Part shown: positions 18,970 to 27,188 of the stretch, piece by piece
Layout of the letters: each line of letters starts with the position of its first letter
Position numbering within the stretch: the first letter of the stretch is position 1
Assembly (NCBI GenBank): GCA_002256005.1
Contig: NKIQ01000013.1
Span: 1 to 64,000 of the forward strand
Source: Alphaproteobacteria bacterium PA4
Lineage (GTDB): Bacteria; Pseudomonadota; Alphaproteobacteria; Sphingomonadales; Sphingomonadaceae
Direction: 5' to 3'
DNA length: 64,000 bases
Notes under the pieces: generated by a model
What the model saw: only the letters and a program-made list of their open reading frames with translations
The model's database searches: none
What the model was told of the DNA's origin: nothing
Position numbers and translations under genes: made by a program

Positions 18970-20490
18970 TCAATCCTCCCGATCCGGGCGTTCGAACACG
19001 GCATCATCCTCGGCGTCGTGATGGTCCTTGCCGGCCTTGTCCTGCGGCTCGACCTTCAGCTCGAAGCGTTCATGCTCCTCGCCATCCGCCGGCGCGACGA
19101 CGTAGAGGCGGATGCGCGTGGTGGCATCGGGCGCCAGCGTCAGCGCCAGGCGGCGGCTGGCGGCGGCGCGGTCGCCGCTGTCCGGCCACATCGTCGCGCC
19201 GGGCAGGTCGTCGAGCACCAGCGCCACCGGCCGCGGTCGGGTTTCCATGTTGCGCAGCTTGACGGTGTAGCTGTTGCGGATGCTGCCGTCGGAGAGTTGC
19301 ACGAAGCGCGGGTTGCGCTCGCTGGCGACGTTGAGCTCCAACCGGCTGCGCTGACCGAGGCTGAACAGCATGGCGGCGCCGATCGTCGCCCAGAGCCCGA
19401 AATAGATGAAGGTGCGCGGCCGCACCAACGTCCGCAACGCCGATGGTGCGGTGCCGCCGGCGCGTTCGACCACGGCATCGTCGAGCGTGGCATAATCGAT
19501 GAGGCCGCGTGGCCGACCGACCTGGGCCATGACCTTGTCACAGGCGTCGATGCACAGCGCGCAGGTGATGCAGCCGAGTTGCGGCCCTTCGCGGATGTCG
19601 ATGCCGGTCGGGCAGACGGCGACGCACTGATGGCAATCGATGCAGTCGCCGGCGCGGCCGGCGCCGCCTGCCGCCGCCAGCGCCGCCGTGATGCTTTCCG
19701 CCGGATAATCCGCCGCCAGCGCCGCCGCCTTCTTCAGGCCGTGCGAGCGCGGCTCGCCGCGCCAGTCCTTGTAGGTGACGATCAGCGATTTTTCATCGAG
19801 CATCGCCGTCTGGATGCGCGGCCAGGGGCACATGTAGATGCAGACCTGTTCGCGCATGAAGCCGCCGAGCAGGAAGGTGGTGAAGGTCAGCACGCCGACC
19901 GTCGCATAGGCGACGAACGGCGCCGTGCCGGTGACAAAGGCCTGCGCCAGCGTCGGTGCATCGGCGAAATAGAAGATCCAGGCGCCGCCGGTGGCGACGG
20001 CGATCAATAGCCAGATCGCCCATTTCGCCAGCCGCTTGCCGGCCTTGCCGGCCGTCCATGGGGCCGCCGCCAGTTTCATCTGCGCATTGCGATCGCCGTC
20101 GATGGCGCGTTCGACATGGACGAACAGATCGGTCCACACCGTCTGCGGGCAGGCATAGCCGCACCAGGCGCGGCCGACCGCCGAGGTGACGAGGAACAGG
20201 CCGATGCCGGCCATGACCAGCAGCCCGGCGACATAATAGAATTCCTGCGGCCAGATCTCGATGCTGAACATGTAGAAGCGGCGGTGCGCCAGATCGACCA
20301 GCACGGCCTGATCGGGGGCATAGGCACCGCGATCCCAGCGCAGCCAGGGCGTCACATAATAGATGGTCAACGTGACCAGCATGATCGCCCATTTCAGCCG
20401 GCGGTAGAAACCGCTGACCGCCTTGGGATAGACCGCCTTGCGCTTCTGGTAGAGCGGCCCCGACGGGCTGATGAGATCAAGCGCCGCCAT
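18970..20490 (-). CDS. ccoG: Cytochrome c oxidase accessory protein CcoG
   Basis: Membrane-bound polyferredoxin, about 506 residues (FixG/RdxA family), proposed to reduce Cu(II) for cbb3 assembly. Several helices in the first half include GRAWCGYACPQTVWTDL and CIYMCPWPRIQ. Two ferredoxin motifs follow, CIDCHQCVAVCPTGIDI and CITCALCIDACD, and an Ig-like C-terminal domain. The start ATG at 20490 lies inside the 3' end of ccoP (14-base overlap). An in-frame GTG three codons upstream is also possible. Confidence 0.95.
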   Translation of the reverse strand: MAALDLISPSGPLYQKRKAVYPKAVSGFYRRLKWAIMLVTLTIYYVTPWLRWDRGAYAPDQAVLVDLAHRRFYMFSIEIWPQEFYYVAGLLVMAGIGLFLVTSAVGRAWCGYACPQTVWTDLFVHVERAIDGDRNAQMKLAAAPWTAGKAGKRLAKWAIWLLIAVATGGAWIFYFADAPTLAQAFVTGTAPFVAYATVGVLTFTTFLLGGFMREQVCIYMCPWPRIQTAMLDEKSLIVTYKDWRGEPRSHGLKKAAALAADYPAESITAALAAAGGAGRAGDCIDCHQCVAVCPTGIDIREGPQLGCITCALCIDACDKVMAQVGRPRGLIDYATLDDAVVERAGGTAPSALRTLVRPRTFIYFGLWATIGAAMLFSLGQRSRLELNVASERNPRFVQLSDGSIRNSYTVKLRNMETRPRPVALVLDDLPGATMWPDSGDRAAASRRLALTLAPDATTRIRLYVVAPADGEEHERFELKVEPQDKAGKDHHDAEDDAVFERPDRED

Positions 20491-21388
20491 CGGCGCCACC
20501 TTCCGCCGTCGCGACCGGCGCCGGGGTCGCCTCGCCGCCGCCCAGCGAATGGACATAGGCGGCGAGCATGCGGATCGTCACGGCATCGAGGCGATTGCCC
20601 CAGCGCGGCATGACGCCGGCGTGCGGCACGGTGATCGAAGCGCGGATGGCGGCGGTATCGCCGCCATAGAGCCAAATGGCATCGCTGAGGTTCGGCGCGC
20701 CGACTTCGCGGCCGCCCTTGCCTTCCGGGCCATGGCAGACGGCGCAATTGGCGGCGAACAGCACGGCCCCGGCCGCGCTGGCGGCATTGGGCTTCTGCTG
20801 GCCGGAAATCAGCCGGACATGGGCAACGACCCGATTGATCTCCGCCGGCGTCAGTATCTCGCCGAACGCCGGCATCAGCGACAGGCGCGTGGCCTCGTGA
20901 TCGGGATTCCGGATGCCGTTGGTCAGCGTATATTCCAGCGTGGCGAGGTCACCGCCCCACAGCCAGTCATCGTCGTTGAGGTTGGGATAGCCCTTGCTGC
21001 CAGCGGCGCCGGCGCCATGGCATTGCACGCAATGCACCTTGAAGGCGGCGCGGCCGCCCTCCACCGCCTGGGCGAGCAGTTGCGGGTTGGCCGGCAGGTC
21101 GGTGATCGGCGTCGCGGCGATGGCGCGCAGCAGCGGCGCGCGGCGCTGGCGCTCGGCGGCCAGCTGCGTGTCGAGGTCGCCATGGCTGCTCCAGCCGAGC
21201 ACGCCGGCGCTGGCGCTGTGCCGGAACGGGATCGCCGGAAAGGCGATGACATAGCCGATGGCAAAGACGATGCAGGAAAAGAAGATCAGCAGCCACCAGC
21301 GCGGCAGCGGCGTGTCGAGCTCCTCGATCCCGTCCCATTCATGGCCGACCGTGCTGGTACCGGTGGGTTCGTCAATGCGCTTGGTCAT
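20477..21388 (-). CDS. ccoP: cbb3-type cytochrome c oxidase subunit III, di-heme
   Basis: 303 residues: one or two N-terminal helices (WWLLIFFSCIVFAIGYVIAF) and two periplasmic cytochrome c domains with heme sites CVQCH (Cys120-His124) and CAVCH (Cys215-His219). It delivers electrons to CcoN. The start ATG at 21388 has a GAGG site 6 bases upstream and lies inside the end of ccoQ (17-base overlap). Confidence 0.95.
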   Translation of the reverse strand: MTKRIDEPTGTSTVGHEWDGIEELDTPLPRWWLLIFFSCIVFAIGYVIAFPAIPFRHSASAGVLGWSSHGDLDTQLAAERQRRAPLLRAIAATPITDLPANPQLLAQAVEGGRAAFKVHCVQCHGAGAAGSKGYPNLNDDDWLWGGDLATLEYTLTNGIRNPDHEATRLSLMPAFGEILTPAEINRVVAHVRLISGQQKPNAASAAGAVLFAANCAVCHGPEGKGGREVGAPNLSDAIWLYGGDTAAIRASITVPHAGVMPRWGNRLDAVTIRMLAAYVHSLGGGEATPAPVATAEGGADGGA

Positions 21389-21542
21389 CATCGACCTCAT
21401 CATCAAAGATCATGGTGGCGGCTTCCTGCATGCGCGCCGGGGCGCCGGGCCGGAATGTCCAGCCGATGAAGATGACGAACAGCACGCCCATCATCACCAG
21501 CCCCCAGCTGTCGGCCAGGTGGCGCAGTTCGTCATAGCTCAT
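21372..21542 (-). CDS. ccoQ: cbb3-type oxidase subunit CcoQ (FixQ-like)
   Basis: 56-residue protein with one membrane helix ([18 protein letters not shown]) followed by [19 protein letters not shown], the FixQ/CcoQ layout of a short helix, then RP and an acidic tail. It stabilises the oxidase complex. The ATG at 21542 overlaps the ccoO stop (ATGA) and its 3' end overlaps ccoP. Confidence 0.92.
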   Translation of the reverse strand: MSYDELRHLADSWGLVMMGVLFVIFIGWTFRPGAPARMQEAATMIFDDEVDDDQAH

Positions 21543-22285
21543 CGCGGTGTCTCCTGCGGCGCGGCGGCCTGGAAATCGACCAGCGTGCCGAGCATCTGCA
21601 GATAGGCGACCAGCGCATCCATTTCGGTCAGCGCCTTGGGATTGCCGTCGAAATCCCTGACCTGCGCCTTGGGATAGCGGGCGAGCAGCGCCGTGCTGTC
21701 GGCATCCGGATCGGCCTGCACCTTCAGATCGTCATTGGCGGCGGCGATGGCGGCCTCCGTATAGGGCACGCCGACACGGCTCAGCGCGCGCAGATGATCG
21801 CGCAGATCGCCGGGGCTGAGCGGCCGTGTGGCGAGGAAGGCATAGCCCGGCATGATCGATTCCGGCACCACCGAGCGCGGATCGGTCAGATGCTGGACAT
21901 GCCAGCTGTCGGAATAGCGGCCGCCGGTGCGGGCGAGATCGGGCCCGGTGCGTTTCGACCCCCATTGGAAGGGATGGTCGTACATGCTTTCCGCGGCCAG
22001 ACTGTAATGGCCATAGCGCTCCACCTCGTCGCGGAACGGCCGGATCATCTGGCTGTGGCAGTTATAACAGCCCTCGCGGATGTAGATGTTGCGGCCGGCG
22101 AGTTCGAGCGGGGTATAGGGGCGCACCCCTTCCACCTTCTCGATCGTCGAATCGATCCAGAACAAGGGCGCGATCTCGACGATGCCGCCGATGGCGACGG
22201 CGACCAGCGCCAGCACCATCAGCAGGGTGACGTTCCTCTCGATGGTGCGGTGGGAAAAACCGGTGTCGGGGGTGGGCGTTACCAT
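21539..22285 (-). CDS. ccoO: cbb3-type cytochrome c oxidase subunit II, mono-heme
   Basis: 248 residues with an N-terminal membrane anchor ([23 protein letters not shown]) and one heme c site CYNCH (Cys73-His77) in the conserved context [23 protein letters not shown]. The Met axial-ligand region is [11 protein letters not shown]. The start is 12 bases after the ccoN stop. Confidence 0.96.
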   Translation of the reverse strand: MVTPTPDTGFSHRTIERNVTLLMVLALVAVAIGGIVEIAPLFWIDSTIEKVEGVRPYTPLELAGRNIYIREGCYNCHSQMIRPFRDEVERYGHYSLAAESMYDHPFQWGSKRTGPDLARTGGRYSDSWHVQHLTDPRSVVPESIMPGYAFLATRPLSPGDLRDHLRALSRVGVPYTEAAIAAANDDLKVQADPDADSTALLARYPKAQVRDFDGNPKALTEMDALVAYLQMLGTLVDFQAAAPQETPR

Positions 22286-22297
22286 GGCGCGCGCTCC

Positions 22298-23938
22298 CTA
22301 TGCTGCGATCTGGGCGACGAGCGGACGATCCGCCGCCGCGTTGATAAGCGTTTCGGTCATCGGCTTTTCCACCCGGATGCGGCCGGCGATGGTCATCACG
22401 ATGTTGAAGGCGAACAGCAGCGTGCCGGTGAGATACAGCACGCCGCCGGTGGCGCGGATCAGGTACATCGGGTGCATCGCCGCCACGACCTCGGCAAAGC
22501 TGTTCACCAGATAGCCGTCGGCCCCATATTCCCGCCACAACAGGCCCTGCATGATGCCTGCCACCCACATGGAGGCGGTGTAGAGCACGATGCCCAAAGT
22601 CGCCGTCCAGAAGTGCCAGTTGATCATGCGGAGGCTGTAGAGCCGCTGGCGACCCCAGAGCCGGGGGGCCATGTAATAGAGGCAGGCAAAGGTGATCATG
22701 CCGTTCCAGCCGAGCGCGCCGGAATGGACATGGCCGATGGTCCAGTCGGTATAATGGCTGAGCGAATTGACCGACTTGATCGACATCATCGGCCCTTCGA
22801 AGGTCGACATGCCGTAAAAGGCCAGCGCCAGCACCATCATGCGGATGATGGGATCGGTGCGGATCTTGTCCCAGGCACCATTGAGCGTCATCAGCCCGTT
22901 GATCATGCCGCCCCAGCTCGGCATCCACAGCATGATCGAGAAGACCATGCCCAGCGTCTGCGCCCAGTCGGGCAGCGCCGTGTAGTGGAGGTGGTGCGGG
23001 CCGGCCCAGATGTAGAGGAAGATCAGCGACCAGAAGTGGATGATCGACAGCCGGTAGGAATAGACCGGCCGCTCCGCCTGCTTCGGCACGAAGTAATACA
23101 TCATGGCGAGGAAGCCGGCGGTGAGGAAGAAGCCGACGGCGTTGTGGCCATACCACCATTGCGTCAGTGCATCCTGCACCCCGGCAAAGGCCGAATAGGA
23201 TTTGGAGCCGAACAGGCTGACCGGCATGGTCAGATTGTTGACCAGGTGCAGCATGGCGACGGTGATGATGAAGGCGAGGTAGAACCAGTTCGCCACATAG
23301 ATGTGCGGTTCGCGGCGCTGCACCAGCGTGCCGACGAACACGGCGAGGTAGGACACCCAGACGATGGTCAGCCAGATGTCGACATACCATTCCGGCTCGG
23401 CATATTCGCGGCCTTCGGTGATGCCGAGCACATAGCCGCTGGCGGCCAGCACGATGAACAGCTGATAGCCCCAGAACACGAAGCGGGCGAGGCCGGGAAA
23501 GGCCAGCCGCGTGCGGCAGGTGCGCTGCACGACATAGAAGCTGGTGGCGAGCAGGGCATTGCCGCCAAAGGCGAAGATGACGCCCGAGGTGTGCAGCGGC
23601 CGCAACCGGCCGAAGCTGGTCCATTCCAGCCCGAGGTTGAGCACCGGAAACGCCAGTTGCAGGGCGATGTAAAGGCCGGCCGTCATGCCGACGAGGCCCC
23701 AGACCACCACGGCGATCACACCCCAGCGGATGGGGTCATCGTCATAGCGGCTGCGGTCGACGACCGCGGTGCCGCCGACATCGGCGGTGCGCAGCGTGAC
23801 GATGGCGGCGATCAACGCGGCCAGGGCGAAAATCGCCATATGGATGGCGAAACCGCCGTCCACCGCCTTGGCCGCTGCCAGCAGCGCCAAGGCCATGGCG
23901 GCGAAATAGCCGGTCGATTTCAGTAAGGTTGCCTGCAT
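22298..23938 (-). CDS. ccoN: cbb3-type cytochrome c oxidase subunit I
   Basis: Catalytic heme b/b3-CuB subunit, about 546 residues and at least 12 helices. Ligand regions are visible: [45 protein letters not shown] (CuB His pair) and [12 protein letters not shown] prefer the ATG at 23938; an in-frame ATG at 23977 would add 13 residues. First gene of the cbb3 operon. The 174-base gap to the divergent OmpA gene shows no TTGAT-N4-ATCAA box, so control by FNR/FixK is not evident from sequence. Confidence 0.96.
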   Translation of the reverse strand: MQATLLKSTGYFAAMALALLAAAKAVDGGFAIHMAIFALAALIAAIVTLRTADVGGTAVVDRSRYDDDPIRWGVIAVVVWGLVGMTAGLYIALQLAFPVLNLGLEWTSFGRLRPLHTSGVIFAFGGNALLATSFYVVQRTCRTRLAFPGLARFVFWGYQLFIVLAASGYVLGITEGREYAEPEWYVDIWLTIVWVSYLAVFVGTLVQRREPHIYVANWFYLAFIITVAMLHLVNNLTMPVSLFGSKSYSAFAGVQDALTQWWYGHNAVGFFLTAGFLAMMYYFVPKQAERPVYSYRLSIIHFWSLIFLYIWAGPHHLHYTALPDWAQTLGMVFSIMLWMPSWGGMINGLMTLNGAWDKIRTDPIIRMMVLALAFYGMSTFEGPMMSIKSVNSLSHYTDWTIGHVHSGALGWNGMITFACLYYMAPRLWGRQRLYSLRMINWHFWTATLGIVLYTASMWVAGIMQGLLWREYGADGYLVNSFAEVVAAMHPMYLIRATGGVLYLTGTLLFAFNIVMTIAGRIRVEKPMTETLINAAADRPLVAQIAA

Positions 23939-24044
23939 CGCATCGCCCCGTTGTTCGGCCAATGTTGCCGGCTGCATCCATGCCCCGGAGCGCGGGCGCG
24001 GCGGTATAAGGGCATTCCCGGATGCCGGGCGGAGACAGGGGGAC

Positions 24045-24069
24045 GGAACCTCTCGGACAATGGCTCGTT
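24045..24069 (+). promoter_or_regulatory. Putative EcfG (general stress) promoter of the OmpA-like gene
   Basis: GGAAC (24045-24049), exactly 17 bases, then GTT (24067-24069), 43 bases before the ATG at 24113. GGAAC-N16/17-GTT is the known alphaproteobacterial EcfG consensus. Four more copies with the same 17-base spacer occur in the next 5 kb. Confidence 0.6.
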
Positions 24070-24112
24070 AGGGCGGGGTCAGTCTGACACTCCATTCACA
24101 AAGGTATTCCCC

Positions 24113-25186
24113 ATGAAACGGTTCCTGATCGGGACAGCGCTGCTTGCTGTTGTCGCAGCATCGCCTGCTGCCGCCTATGAATTCGATGGCATTCGCATCG
24201 AAGGCCAGGGCGGCTTTGATCGCCTGCAGTTCAAGCAGAACAGCAACGGCATCGCCATCAACGGCAACGACAATGGCTGGACCTATGGTGCCGAAGCCGG
24301 TTTCGACTTGCGGCTGTCGCCCAAGGTCATTCTCGGCGCGCTCGGCAATTACAATTGGTCGTCGGTCGGCCGCACCTTCGCGAACGGCGCCGGCAGCAGC
24401 ATCGCTGCGGATTCGCGCGGCACATGGTCGGCGATGGGCCGGCTTGGCGTCAAGGTCACCGACACCACGCTGCTCTATGTCGGCGCCGGCTATGCCAGCA
24501 CCAAGGTGAATTATCTGGTGGTCCCGGCAACGCCCGGCGCCAGCTTCAACACTTCGGAACGCTATGGTGGCGTGCGCGGTGCCGTCGGTCTCGAACAGGG
24601 TCTCGGCCGCAGTCTCTATGCCAAGGTCGAATATCGCTACACCAACTACAAGGATGGCATGCAGGGCCATCAGGTGATCGGCGGCCTCGGCCTGCGCTTC
24701 GGCCAGTCCAGCCCGCCGGTGACCGAAGTCGCCATGGCACCGGCCCCGCCCGCCCCGGCGCCGCTGCCGATGGCCGCCCCGGTCCTGCCGCCCTGCCCGC
24801 CCGCCGCTGCGACGCCGGGTCCGTTCCTGGTGTTCTTCGACTTCAACAAGTCGGTGCTCAGCGCCGAGACTGCGACCATCCTCGACCGCGCTGCCGAGCA
24901 GTATCTGGCCACCGGCCAGACCAGCGTCGCGCTCGCCGGCCATGCCGATACCTCGGGCAGCCCCGACTATAACCAGGCGCTGTCGGAACGCCGCGCCAAT
25001 GCGGTGAAGGCCTATATGCTCGGCAAGGGCGTGCCGGAAACCGCCGCCATGGCCAGCGGCTTTGGCGAGTCGCGCCCGCTCGTCCAGACCGCCGATGGTG
25101 TGCGCGAACCGCAGAACCGCCGTGTCGAGCTGACCTTCGGTGGTGCCCCGGCCCCCGTCAACGCCGGCACCTGCACCCCACAGTAA
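24113..25186 (+). CDS. OmpA-family outer membrane protein
   Basis: 357 residues: signal peptide (FLIGTALLAVVAASPAAA, cleaved before YEF), an eight-strand beta-barrel-like part to about residue 200, a Pro/Ala-rich linker (residues 208-240), and a C-terminal OmpA peptidoglycan-binding domain (FFDFNKSVLSAE ... GHADTSGSPDYNQALSERRA). It anchors the outer membrane to the cell wall. It is divergent from ccoN and ends at a strong terminator. The upstream GGAAC-N17-GTT suggests stress induction. Confidence 0.93.
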   Translation: MKRFLIGTALLAVVAASPAAAYEFDGIRIEGQGGFDRLQFKQNSNGIAINGNDNGWTYGAEAGFDLRLSPKVILGALGNYNWSSVGRTFANGAGSSIAADSRGTWSAMGRLGVKVTDTTLLYVGAGYASTKVNYLVVPATPGASFNTSERYGGVRGAVGLEQGLGRSLYAKVEYRYTNYKDGMQGHQVIGGLGLRFGQSSPPVTEVAMAPAPPAPAPLPMAAPVLPPCPPAAATPGPFLVFFDFNKSVLSAETATILDRAAEQYLATGQTSVALAGHADTSGSPDYNQALSERRANAVKAYMLGKGVPETAAMASGFGESRPLVQTADGVREPQNRRVELTFGGAPAPVNAGTCTPQ

Positions 25187-25204
25187 CGGCAGACGACAGA
25201 AAAA

Positions 25205-25238
25205 CCCCCGCAGCGCGATGGCGCTGCGGGGGTTTTTT
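25205..25238. terminator. Bidirectional rho-independent terminator
   Basis: Perfect 12-base stem CCCCCGCAGCGC / GCGCTGCGGGGG with a GATG loop, a T-run (25233-25238) on the right and an A-run on the left. It lies between the convergent ompA-like and ecfG-like genes and can serve both. Confidence 0.93.
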
Positions 25239-25259
25239 CATGGCCGAAGCAAAGAACGG

Positions 25260-26042
25260 TCAGTGCCGCTGCAAGGCCTCGACCCCCGACATGATCTGGT
25301 CGACGATGGCGAGGTCGGACCCCAGCAGCGTCCGGTCGCGCGGGTTCATCGTGCCATCCTCGATCATCGCGACCAGCGCGGCGCGGGCGCGGCCGACCCG
25401 GCTCTTGATCGTGCCGATCGGGCATTCGCAGATCGCGGCGACCTCCTCGTAACTCATGCCGCCGGCGCCGACGAGCATCAGCGCCTCGCGCTGCAGCGCC
25501 GGCAATTGCAGCATGCCGCGCTGCACGTCCGACAGGGCGACATGCGCTTCCTGGTTGGCGGGCTCGGCCAGCAGCGCATCGGCAGTCAGATCATCCCATT
25601 CGCCCTTGAAGCGGGCGCGGCGCAACTGGCTGAAATAATGATTGCGCAGAATGACATAGGTCCAGGCCCGCATGTTGGTACCGGCCTGAAAGCGGCCGCG
25701 CGCCGTCCACGCCTTCATCAGCGTTTCCTGCACCAGATCATCGGCGATATCGCCGCCGCTGCAGATGGAACGGGCATAGATGCGCAGCTTGGGGATGACC
25801 TCGCCCAGCTGCCGCTTGAACTCCGTGTCGCTCAGCCCGTCGCGGGGCGGTTCGACCGTCGGTTCATCGGCGCCGAGCCGGGACAGGAGATCGACGAAGA
25901 CATCGGGCAGCGGCGCCGCCTCGGCTTGGGCATAGGCGATGCGCAGAAAGGCGCCGATGTCACGGACCGCCGGGGTCTGGTCGCCGGCGCCGCTCAGGCG
26001 CTTCGGCGAAGCAAGGGGACGGCCATAGGGTTTGCGGGACAT
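25260..26042 (-). CDS. ecfG: NepR-EcfG fusion: anti-sigma module joined to ECF sigma factor
   Basis: 260 residues in one frame. Residues about 28-58 (DIGAFLRIAYAQAEAAPLPD...FVDLLSRL) match the NepR anti-sigma pattern of helix, P-[VLI]-P-D-x-F-x-x-LL-x-x-L. After a short linker, residues about 72-240 are a complete EcfG-type sigma factor: region 2 (DDLVQETLMKAW, FQAGTNMRAWTYVILRNHYF) and region 4 (LPALQREALMLVGAGGMSYEEVAAI, GTIKSRVGRAR). Normally nepR and ecfG are separate, overlapping genes. In the linker I find no in-frame ATG, GTG or TTG, so the sigma part cannot readily start alone. Either this is a real fusion or one base is wrong. It lies 9 bases after phyR. Confidence 0.88.
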   Translation of the reverse strand: MSRKPYGRPLASPKRLSGAGDQTPAVRDIGAFLRIAYAQAEAAPLPDVFVDLLSRLGADEPTVEPPRDGLSDTEFKRQLGEVIPKLRIYARSICSGGDIADDLVQETLMKAWTARGRFQAGTNMRAWTYVILRNHYFSQLRRARFKGEWDDLTADALLAEPANQEAHVALSDVQRGMLQLPALQREALMLVGAGGMSYEEVAAICECPIGTIKSRVGRARAALVAMIEDGTMNPRDRTLLGSDLAIVDQIMSGVEALQRH

Positions 26043-26051
26043 GGATCTACC

Positions 26052-26858
26052 TCAGGCCGCGATGCGGGCGGTGGAATTGAAGAACAGCGCCTGGGCGATG
26101 GCTGCCTCGACACTGGCGACCTGGAAGGGCTTGGCGATCAGGAAGGTCGGCTCCGGCCGTTCGCCAGTCAACAGGCGTTCCGGGAAGGCGGTGATGAAGA
26201 TCACCGGCACCGAAGTCTGGGCGAGGATGGTGCGTACCGCATCGATGCCGCTGCTGGCATCGGCAAGCTGGATATCGGCGAGGACCAGGCCGGGGCCGGT
26301 GGCGCGGAAGGCGGCGACGGCCTCGCTGGCCGTGGCGGCGATGGCGGTCACGTCATGGCCGAGGTCGGTGACGATGCTTTCGAGGTGCAGGGCAATGATC
26401 GGCTCATCCTCGATGATCAGCACCCGCGAACGCGTCTGGCGGGCGATTTCCGCCAGCGCCTCGGCGATCAGATCCTGTACATCCCCCGGCGTGCAATCGA
26501 GCAGCCAGGCGGTGTCTTCGGTGGTGAAGCCGTCCATGGCACTGAGCAGCAGTGCCTGGCGCGACCGCGGCATCATGCCGGACAGGCGCTGGTCGACGAC
26601 CAGATCCGCCGTTTCGCCGGGCGCCGGCGCGTGCGCCGGAATCTGCACCGTCGCCGCGCTCAGATCGCGCAGGCTGTGGAAGGCACGGTACAGCCCCAGT
26701 TGCGGCGTGACGTCGACGGGGAACCAGCTGGGATCGGCAATGATGGCTTCCAGCGTCGCCGCCACCATGCCGTCCCCTGCCGTCTGTGAACCGCACAACG
26801 CGCGGGCATAGCGGCGCAGATAGGGCAGATGCGGCGCGATCGAAGCAGCGAGCGACAT
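26052..26858 (-). CDS. phyR: General stress response regulator PhyR
   Basis: 268 residues: an N-terminal sigma-factor-like domain (to about 140; LPYLRRYARALCG ... SRQALLLSAMDGFTTEDTAWLL) and a C-terminal receiver with acidic pocket IIEDEP, phospho-acceptor Asp195 (LVLADIQLAD), Thr in VIFITAF and Lys in LIAKPF. When phosphorylated, PhyR binds NepR and frees EcfG. The start at 26858 gives the canonical N-terminus. It is preceded by its own GGAAC-N17-GTT promoter, fitting autoregulation, and followed directly by the nepR-ecfG fusion. Confidence 0.95.
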   Translation of the reverse strand: MSLAASIAPHLPYLRRYARALCGSQTAGDGMVAATLEAIIADPSWFPVDVTPQLGLYRAFHSLRDLSAATVQIPAHAPAPGETADLVVDQRLSGMMPRSRQALLLSAMDGFTTEDTAWLLDCTPGDVQDLIAEALAEIARQTRSRVLIIEDEPIIALHLESIVTDLGHDVTAIAATASEAVAAFRATGPGLVLADIQLADASSGIDAVRTILAQTSVPVIFITAFPERLLTGERPEPTFLIAKPFQVASVEAAIAQALFFNSTARIAA

Positions 26859-26864
26859 TGACGT

Positions 26865-26889
26865 GGAACCTTCCGGAAGAATTGACGTT
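26865..26889 (+). promoter_or_regulatory. Putative EcfG promoter for the NepR-like/PhyP-like genes
   Basis: GGAAC (26865-26869), 17 bases, GTT (26887-26889), pointing right, 113 bases before the GTG start at 27003. It shares the 144-base divergent gap with the phyR promoter. Confidence 0.6.
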
Positions 26890-26945
26890 CTTGCTGTTAC
26901 GAACCCCGTGTCAGGCACCCTGCGCCTGCGCGGCCTAGCCCGAGT

Positions 26946-26970
26946 AACCCCCAAAGTCGTGTCGCGTTCC
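26946..26970 (-). promoter_or_regulatory. Putative EcfG promoter of phyR
   Basis: On the minus strand GGAAC (26970-26966), 17 bases, GTT (26948-26946), 87 bases before the phyR ATG. It matches the consensus used by EcfG and would make phyR and the sigma gene self-activating. Confidence 0.68.
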
Positions 26971-27002
26971 ATCAGGGAACTGAAATATTTTGCGGTGAAG
27001 AA

Positions 27003-27188
27003 GTGAACCAGGATGAGCCCAGCCGACCGGTCCCGGTGCCATTGGTGCCGCCCAGCAACGTGGCCACGATGATGGCGGAGCGCAAGGCGCTGGGCGGATT
27101 GCTGGAACAGGCCTTTGCGCCCGTGCTGACCACGCCATTGCCGGATCGGATCGCGGCACTGCTGCGCGCACTCGATCACAAAGCCTGA
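27003..27188 (+). CDS. NepR-like small protein, second anti-sigma module
   Basis: 61 residues from a GTG at 27003. The C-terminal half, LLEQAFAPVLTTPLPDRIAALLRALD, shows the same helix-P-x-P-D-x-hydrophobic pattern as NepR. The N-terminal part (SRPVPVPLVPPSN) is likely disordered, as in known NepR proteins. Its stop overlaps the next ATG (TGATG), so it is coupled to the PhyP-like kinase. With the NepR segment fused to EcfG next door, this locus holds two NepR modules. Which one binds PhyR or EcfG cannot be told by eye. Confidence 0.75.
   Translation: MNQDEPSRPVPVPLVPPSNVATMMAERKALGGLLEQAFAPVLTTPLPDRIAALLRALDHKA

Noticed and set aside
23939-24112. FNR/FixK box upstream of ccoN
   Set aside because: Looked for TTGAT-N4-ATCAA and close variants on both strands; none found.
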